Source: Betaproteobacteria bacterium (GTDB taxonomy: Bacteria > Pseudomonadota > Gammaproteobacteria > Burkholderiales > Casimicrobiaceae). Taken from it: DNA of 63,431 nt. Made by a program: the position numbers and the translations under genes. The notes beneath the pieces were generated by a model. The model ran no database searches, was not told the origin of the DNA, and worked only from the letters and a program-made list of their open reading frames with translations. Location of the stretch: NCBI GenBank assembly GCA_016861105.1, contig BOKS01000018.1:1-63431 (forward strand), written 5' to 3'. Shown in pieces: positions 58,636-63,431 of the stretch (position 1 is its first letter; each line of letters opens with the position of its first letter).

Positions 58636-59979
58636 ATGGCGATGAGGGATTCTGCGGGGTATGCGGCGAGCGGCGCAACGGCGGCGGGGCTCGAGGCCTA
58701 CGAGCAGGCGTGCCACGAGCTGCGCTGTTTCGTCGGCGACCCGGTGGCGAGCGTCGACCGCGCGCTGGACGCGGCGCCGACGATGGCGATGGCGTACGCG
58801 CTGAAGGCGTGGCTGCACCTGCTCGGCACCGAGCCCGCCGGCCTGCCGGTCGCGCGCGAGTGCCTGCACGCCGCGCGCCTGCTGCCGGCGAGCGCGCGCG
58901 AGCGCGGCCACCTCGAGGCCGCGCGCCTGGTGGCGGAGGGGCGCTGGCGCGAGGCAGGCCGCGTCCTGGAGGACGTGAGCGCAGCGTGGCCGCGCGACGC
59001 CCTCGCGCTGCAGGCCGGCCACCAGGTCGACTTCTTCACCGGCGATGCGCGGATGCTGCGCGACCGCATCGCGCGGGCACTGCCGGCGTGGAGCGCGTCG
59101 CAGCCGGGCCACCACGCGCTGCTCGGCATGCTCGCGTTCGGGCTCGAGGAGTGCGGCGACTACGCGCAGGCCGAGCGCTACGGCAGGCAGAGCGTGGAGC
59201 GCGAGCGGCGCGACGGCTGGGGCTGGCACGCCGTGGCGCACGTGATGGAGATGCAGGACCGCGCGCGCGACGGTATCGCGTGGCTGCGACAGGACGCGGC
59301 GGCGTGGTCGGAAGGCAGCTTCTTCGCGGTGCACAACTGGTGGCACCTCGCGCTGTTCCACCTCGACCGCGGGGATGCCGCGGAGGCGCTGCGCCTGTTC
59401 GACGGGCCGATCCACGGCGCGCGCTCGGCGGTGGTCCTCGACATGATCGACGCCTCCGCGCTGCTGTGGCGCCTGCAGCTCGCCGGGATCGACGTCGGCG
59501 ACCGCTGGCAGAGCGTGGCCGACGGCTGGGCGCCGCTCGCCGAGGCGGGCAACTACGCGTTCAACGACTGGCACGCGATGATGGCCTTCGTGGGGTCCGG
59601 GCGCCGCAAGGCACAGCAGGCCGTGCTCGACGCGCTGGAGAACGCGGCCGTCGGCGATGCCGACACCGCGCTGTTCGCGCGCGAGGTCGGCCTCGACGCG
59701 GCGCGCGCGGTCCGCGCGTTCGGCGATGGGCGCTACGCCGAGGCCGTGCGCCTGCTGCGACCGATCCGCAGCTACGCCCACCGCTTCGGCGGCAGCCACG
59801 CGCAGCGCGACCTGATCGATCTCACGCTGCTCGAGGCGGCCGCGCGTGCGGGGATGCGGACGCTGGCGGTGGCGCTGGTGCAGGAACGCCGGTTCCGCCG
59901 GCCGGACAGCCCGCTGGCACGGTTGTTCGAGCGGCGTGCGCAGGGCGCTGCGACCGACGAAGTCGCGACGACGGCGTGA
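58636..59979 (+). CDS. TTC38-like tetratricopeptide repeat protein
   Basis: A 447-residue alpha-helical soluble protein. The central HAVAHVMEMQDRARDGIAWL and FFAVHNWWHLALFHLDRG are hallmarks of the tetratricopeptide repeat protein 38 family, found in bacteria and animals but of unknown biochemical role. There is no signal peptide. GTGAGGAGA directly upstream of the ATG at 58636 is a good ribosome-binding site. The divergent AraC regulator next door probably controls it. Many bacterial members sit beside AraC or dehydrogenase genes, but I cannot name the pathway. Confidence 0.85.
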   Translation: MAMRDSAGYAASGATAAGLEAYEQACHELRCFVGDPVASVDRALDAAPTMAMAYALKAWLHLLGTEPAGLPVARECLHAARLLPASARERGHLEAARLVAEGRWREAGRVLEDVSAAWPRDALALQAGHQVDFFTGDARMLRDRIARALPAWSASQPGHHALLGMLAFGLEECGDYAQAERYGRQSVERERRDGWGWHAVAHVMEMQDRARDGIAWLRQDAAAWSEGSFFAVHNWWHLALFHLDRGDAAEALRLFDGPIHGARSAVVLDMIDASALLWRLQLAGIDVGDRWQSVADGWAPLAEAGNYAFNDWHAMMAFVGSGRRKAQQAVLDALENAAVGDADTALFAREVGLDAARAVRAFGDGRYAEAVRLLRPIRSYAHRFGGSHAQRDLIDLTLLEAAARAGMRTLAVALVQERRFRRPDSPLARLFERRAQGAATDEVATTA

Positions 59980-60092
59980 CGCCGGGGGCGCCGGGCGGCG
60001 CCCCTCGCCGGAATCGCACCTCCATGCACTCGTGCGCGACGACTTGGACGCCCCGCATCAGGTTTCCAACGCGCGAAGGCGCACACGGTCGC

Positions 60093-61061
60093 TCAGTGGG
60101 CCGGCTCGGCGGCCGCCGGAGGGCGCACGCCGCCGCGCAGCGCGAGCACGACGCCGCCGACCAGCAGCGCCACGCCCAGCCACACCAGCGGCGGCGGCAC
60201 CGACCGGCGGATCGCGAACGCGTAGGCCAGCGCGGCCAGCGTCTCGAAGACGATGAGCTGCCCGGCCAGCGCCGGCGGGACGCGCCGGCTCGCCTCGTTC
60301 CAGCACAGCGTGCCCACCCACGAGGCGAAGAGGCCGATCGCCAGCATCAGCGCGACGAAGACCTCGGGACGCGGACCGAACGGCATCGGGAAGTCCGCGC
60401 GCGCCACGTGCGCGTACGCCCAGAACGCCGCGTAGGCCGCGAGCGCGAGCGGCAGCGTCGCGAGCCCCTGTGCCGTCGCCCACACGCGCGGATGGCGGTC
60501 CGGATGGGCGCGCAGCCAGTCGGCGTTGCGCAGCGGGTACCAGGTCCAGCAGGCCACCGCGCCGACGGCGAGCAGCGCACCCAGCGCGTGCTGCAGGCGA
60601 TCCGCGCCGCGCGCGCCGGCGGCGGCCGCGAGCTCCGACTGGTTCACGCACGCGATGCCGGCCGCGATCAGCGCGAGCGACGGGGCGAGGCGTCGCCACG
60701 GCAGGCGCGCGTGGGCGCCTGCGCCGCGCAGGTTCGCGGTGATCGCGATGACCACCGGCAGCGTGCCGATGATCACCGTGGGCAGCGGCGCGCCCGCGCG
60801 CTGGATCGCGCTCGCGAGGCACAGGTAGTAGAGGAGGTTGCCGACGGCCGCGAGCTTGAGCGCCTCGCGCCAGTCCGACGCCGTCAGCGCGCCCAGTCCC
60901 CGGCGGTCGATCCACGCGAGCGGAATGGCGACCAGTCCGAACGCGAGGTAGCGGCCGGCGGACTGCAGGGCGGCCGGATACTCGGGCACCAGCAGCGGGC
61001 CGACGAACACCAGGCCCCACATCAGGCCGGCGGCGAGCGCGAACAGCGTTCCGGTCCACAT
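60093..61061 (-). CDS. EamA/DMT-superfamily transporter
   Basis: A 322-residue inner-membrane protein with ten hydrophobic segments in two EamA repeats. It begins GTLFALAAGLMWGLVFVGPL, and PTVIIGTLPVVIAI marks the end of the first repeat. ASWVGTLCWNEASRRVPPAL belongs to the second repeat. DMT proteins of this kind export amino acids or metabolites; the substrate cannot be told. It is divergent from the RraA-like gene with a 144-bp gap. The ATG at 61061 starts at the first membrane segment. Confidence 0.88.
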   Translation of the reverse strand: MWTGTLFALAAGLMWGLVFVGPLLVPEYPAALQSAGRYLAFGLVAIPLAWIDRRGLGALTASDWREALKLAAVGNLLYYLCLASAIQRAGAPLPTVIIGTLPVVIAITANLRGAGAHARLPWRRLAPSLALIAAGIACVNQSELAAAAGARGADRLQHALGALLAVGAVACWTWYPLRNADWLRAHPDRHPRVWATAQGLATLPLALAAYAAFWAYAHVARADFPMPFGPRPEVFVALMLAIGLFASWVGTLCWNEASRRVPPALAGQLIVFETLAALAYAFAIRRSVPPPLVWLGVALLVGGVVLALRGGVRPPAAAEPAH

Positions 61062-61205
61062 CGGGGCGCGGGGGAGGGGAGCGGGAGCGCCCGGATCATA
61101 CGACGCGGCACAGTCGCGCATGCAGCGGCTCGCGTGCGGTGGCTCGCGGTGTGCTAGCGTCGTGCGACGCTGCGCGCAGGCGCAGCCTCCACGGAGCGAC
61201 CGGCG

Positions 61206-61874
61206 ATGAAGCGAGGCGAGCAGGGCTACCTGAAGGCGATCCGCGAGCGGCTGTACACCGCCGTCCTGTCGGACGTGCTCGACGCGTGCGGATGGACGGC
61301 GCAGGCGTTCCCGCCCGGCATCCGGCCGCTCGACGACGCGCTGGTGATGGCCGGTTTCGCGCGCACCGGGCTCTACCGCGAGGTGCACCACGTCGAGCCC
61401 GGCGAGAACCCCTACGAGCTCGAGATCGCGCTGGTCGACGACCTCGCCGCGGACGACGTGGTGGTGTTCGCCTGCGGCGGGTCGCGGCGCATCGCGCCCT
61501 GGGGCGAGCTGCTGTCGACCGCGGCGCGCGTCCGGGGCGCCGCGGGGTGCGTGACCGACGGCTTCGTCCGCGACGTGCGCGCCATCCGGCGCCTCGCGTT
61601 CCCCGTGTTCCACGGCGGCATCGCGCCGCTCGACTCCAGGGGACGCGGGAAGGTCGCCGCCGTCGACGTGCCGATCCGCTGCGCGGACGTCGCGGTCCAC
61701 CCCGGCGACCTCGTCGTCGGCGACGCGGACGGCGTGGTGGTCGTGCCGCGTGCGGTCGAGGAGGCTGTCGTCGCGCGGGCCTTCGCCAAGGTGGACGGCG
61801 AGGACACGACGCGCGCGGAGCTCGAGGCCGGGCGCTCGCTGCGCGAGGTGTTCGCGCGCCACGGGATTCTTTAG
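61206..61874 (+). CDS. RraA-family protein, possible 4-hydroxy-4-methyl-2-oxoglutarate aldolase-like enzyme
   Basis: A 222-residue RraA/HMG-aldolase-fold protein. The active-site loop is GELLSTAARVRGAAGCVTDGFVRD broken over about residues 99-122, with the family Gly-rich turn and the Arg-Asp pair (FVRD) that binds substrate and metal. HPGDLVVGDADGVVVVP is the second family motif. Members include HMG aldolase and RNase E inhibitor RraA. The longer N-terminus and TAVLSDVLDACG favour the metabolic class. A TGTGCTAGCGT element at 61149-61159 may be its -10 region. Confidence 0.8.
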   Translation: MKRGEQGYLKAIRERLYTAVLSDVLDACGWTAQAFPPGIRPLDDALVMAGFARTGLYREVHHVEPGENPYELEIALVDDLAADDVVVFACGGSRRIAPWGELLSTAARVRGAAGCVTDGFVRDVRAIRRLAFPVFHGGIAPLDSRGRGKVAAVDVPIRCADVAVHPGDLVVGDADGVVVVPRAVEEAVVARAFAKVDGEDTTRAELEAGRSLREVFARHGIL

Positions 61875-62144
61875 GAGTCCCGAGCCGGAAGTCCGTCGCG
61901 CAAAGGCGAGCGAGAAGGGGCGCGCTGCAGTGTCGCGGCGCTCGCGGATCTTCGCGATCTCCGCTTCGGGCCGCGCCCTTGCGTCGCCGGCTCGATCACG
62001 ATCGATGCATTCTTCGACGGTGCGACGACGCGAAGCAGGACATCGCCTTTCCGTCACGGCTGCGACGGGAAGATCGGCGTGCGTCTCACCGCCTCGTGGT
62101 TCCGGCGAAAGCGGGACCCCGGCGACGTGCGGGCGAATGTCCAG
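61875..62144. other. Intergenic region left of the IS, no gene seen
   Basis: About 270 bp without a convincing gene. CCGGCGAAAGCGGG near 62102-62115 is a short hairpin-forming stretch of a kind common as a dispersed repeat in proteobacterial genomes. The sequence then runs into the insertion element. Confidence 0.45.
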
Positions 62145-62189
62145 CCGGGCACATGCTTGACATCAGTAACCGGGCACATGCTTTACACC
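62145..62189 (+). repeat. Left end of the IS: two direct copies of the terminal motif
   Basis: CCGGGCACATGCTTGACATC at 62145-62164 is followed by AACCGGGCACATGCTTTACA at 62168-62187. Both match the reverse complement of the right-end copies, consistent with paired transposase-binding sites. Confidence 0.75.
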
Positions 62190-63325
62190 TTGCGGACGGG
62201 TCGGATGATCTTGTGAGTCCGTCCGTCGAGGATGCCCAAGGGCAGAGCCGCAAAGTAGACCTCCCAGCGGTCATGCTCGAGCGGCATCAATCCAACCGGT
62301 TCGCCAGCCAGCAGCTTGCTCACGAACACCTCGTGGCCCTGCCATTTCATGTGGCCCTCGCCCCGCACTTTGCGAACCCTGAAGGTGTCCGGATAGAAGG
62401 GCTCGGGCAGTCGGTCAGGGAAGTCCCGCGGCGAGGGCTGGTAGAGCTGCGCAGGGGAATGGCCGCGCAGGGCGCGATGCGGCCGCTCCTCGTTGTATTC
62501 CCGCTGGAATCGATTGAAGCTGCGCTGCTGCGCACTAAGCGAGGCCCGCGGCGGACTGGCGGTGGCCTGCTTCAGCGTGCGGTGCATGCGTTCGTGGCGC
62601 CCGTTCTGCTCGGGATGCCCCGGTTCGATCCGCTCCGGCATCACGCCCAACTTCAGGCACCACACGGACAACGCACTCAGGCCGCCGATGGCAGGGGACG
62701 CGAACGGCGACCCGTTGTCGGTGCGAATCGCCTTCGGCAGGCCGTACCGGCGAAACGCCCGCTCGAAACAAGCGCGCGTGGCAGGGCCCGTGGGGTGATA
62801 CATCCCCTGGCAGCCAAGCAGCATGCGGCTGTGGTTGTCGGTCAGGGTCAGCGGGTAGCAACGATGCCCGTCGCCCAGCCAGAACTGGCCCTTGAAATCG
62901 GCGCTCCACACGTCGTTGGGGTGCTCCGCCGTGGCGAAGGGCTGAACGTGGGGGGGAACTGCGCGCCTGCCACGAGGGCGTGGCAGGACCAGGTGGTGTC
63001 GCTTGAGGATGTCTCCGCAACTGCTCGCCGCCGGCCAGTTCACCTCGGGATGCGTGCGCTGGAGCCAGGCGCGTACGGTCACGGGTCCCCAGCTTGGGTG
63101 GCGTCGCTTGCACGCCAGCAGTGCGGCCACCTGCTCGTCGGCAGTCGCATTGGGGTGACGATGCGGCGCCCGGGAGCGCGGCAGAAGCCCCTGCCAGCCC
63201 TCCGCCTCGGCCCTCTCGATGAGGGCATAGCCCGTCGGACGGCTGACTTGGAACCGCCGACAAAGATCGCTCATCGAGAACTCACGGCTTCGCCAGGCGA
63301 TCACAAAGGCCTTCTTCTCATCCAT
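62183..63325 (-). CDS. IS481-family transposase (DDE integrase core)
   Basis: A 380-residue transposase. An N-terminal helix-turn-helix region (FSMSDLCRRFQVSRPTGYAL) is followed by the rve catalytic core: first Asp in NDVWSADFKGQF, second in IRTDNGSPFAS, Glu in EPGHPEQNGRHER. The C-terminal YNEERPHRALRGHSPAQLY is typical of IS481 and IS3 relatives. The ATG at 63325 is chosen because AAGGAG lies 9 bases upstream; an ATG eight codons earlier is possible. The frame is intact, so the element may be active. Confidence 0.93.
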   Translation of the reverse strand: MDEKKAFVIAWRSREFSMSDLCRRFQVSRPTGYALIERAEAEGWQGLLPRSRAPHRHPNATADEQVAALLACKRRHPSWGPVTVRAWLQRTHPEVNWPAASSCGDILKRHHLVLPRPRGRRAVPPHVQPFATAEHPNDVWSADFKGQFWLGDGHRCYPLTLTDNHSRMLLGCQGMYHPTGPATRACFERAFRRYGLPKAIRTDNGSPFASPAIGGLSALSVWCLKLGVMPERIEPGHPEQNGRHERMHRTLKQATASPPRASLSAQQRSFNRFQREYNEERPHRALRGHSPAQLYQPSPRDFPDRLPEPFYPDTFRVRKVRGEGHMKWQGHEVFVSKLLAGEPVGLMPLEHDRWEVYFAALPLGILDGRTHKIIRPVRKV

Positions 63326-63378
63326 GGCACAGGTCTCCTTCCACGGCATGGCGGCATCCTCCTAGCCGCCACGCTAAC

Positions 63379-63425
63379 CCTGTAAACCATGTCCCCGGTT
63401 TCACCTGTAAAGGATGCGCCCGGTT
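63379..63425 (-). repeat. Right end of the IS: two direct copies of the terminal motif
   Basis: On the minus strand the outer copy (63425-63404) reads AACCGGGCGCATCCTTTACA and the inner copy (63400-63379) reads AACCGGGGACATGGTTTACA, each followed by GG. The outer copies of the two ends form the terminal inverted repeat. Confidence 0.75.
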
Positions 63426-63431
63426 CATACC

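Larger units (their letters stand above)
62145..63425 (-). mobile_element. IS481-family insertion sequence
   Basis: About 1.28 kb bounded by related terminal repeats and containing one transposase gene. Each end carries two tandem copies of a motif close to AACCGGGCACATGCTTTACA. The outer right copy is 6 bp from the window edge, so the target-site duplication cannot be checked. The transposase stop codon lies within the inner left repeat. Confidence 0.85.

Noticed and set aside
61750..62160. Open frames between the RraA-like gene and the IS
   Set aside because: They overlap the RraA gene or lack start signals and motifs, and the composition is that of intergenic repeat sequence.

Overview
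The window reads as chromosomal DNA of a very GC-rich Gram-negative bacterium, most likely a betaproteobacterium. The clues are an IPTL-CTERM sorting signal, a Wzm/Wzt-type polysaccharide exporter, a betaproteobacterial-looking tRNA-Phe, and codon use dominated by G or C in third position. Genes are dense, often overlap by 4-23 bp, and use several GTG or TTG starts. There is no rRNA, CRISPR array or prophage. One IS481-type element closes the right edge.

Region 1 (0.3-23.1 kb) is a surface-polysaccharide locus. It opens with an IPTL-CTERM beta-helix protein. Next comes a module for an acetamido-dideoxyhexose: a DegT aminotransferase, a polyprenyl-phosphate glycosyltransferase, a fused acetyltransferase/ketoisomerase (WxcM type), a GtrA flippase and a convergent GT-C membrane protein. 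A methyltransferase, the ABC exporter (Wzt with a sugar-binding tail, plus Wzm), a CsaB-type polysaccharide pyruvyltransferase, several glycosyltransferases, a 2142-residue protein carrying four glycosyltransferase and two methyltransferase domains, and a UDP-GlcNAc 2-epimerase complete it.

Region 2 (23.2-38.3 kb) is an array of secreted proteins built around S-layer-homology (SLH) units: 14 units in ten genes. Six are small proteins with one SLH unit plus a shared C-terminal domain. Three are proteases (subtilase, reprolysin-like, gametolysin-like) with SLH units at the C-terminus. One carries an unrelated, less GC-rich N-terminal domain. In Gram-positive bacteria SLH domains bind wall polymer pyruvylated by CsaB, whose ManNAc comes from UDP-GlcNAc 2-epimerase. 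Finding csaB and the epimerase next to an SLH array suggests a Gram-negative SLH/pyruvyl-polysaccharide display system, the most interesting hypothesis in this window.

Region 3 (38.5-46.5 kb) is metabolic: a spermidine-synthase-like membrane fusion, mtnA and a class II aldolase (probable methylthioadenosine/deoxyadenosine salvage), a catalytically dead HtrA-like PDZ protein, an Ldh-type dehydrogenase, a secreted nuclease and a fluoroacetate-dehalogenase-like hydrolase.

Region 4 (46.5-63.4 kb) holds a hybrid histidine kinase, tRNA-Phe, a LysR regulator divergent from dabB-dabA (energy-coupled inorganic carbon uptake), a short-chain dehydrogenase, glutamate dehydrogenase, an AraC regulator divergent from a TTC38-like protein, an EamA transporter, an RraA-like protein and the IS481 element. 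Nested inverted repeats with a GGTCNGA core (REP-like) sit in several gene ends, at about 23.1, 36.0 and 42.6 kb, with a single copy at 20.8 kb.
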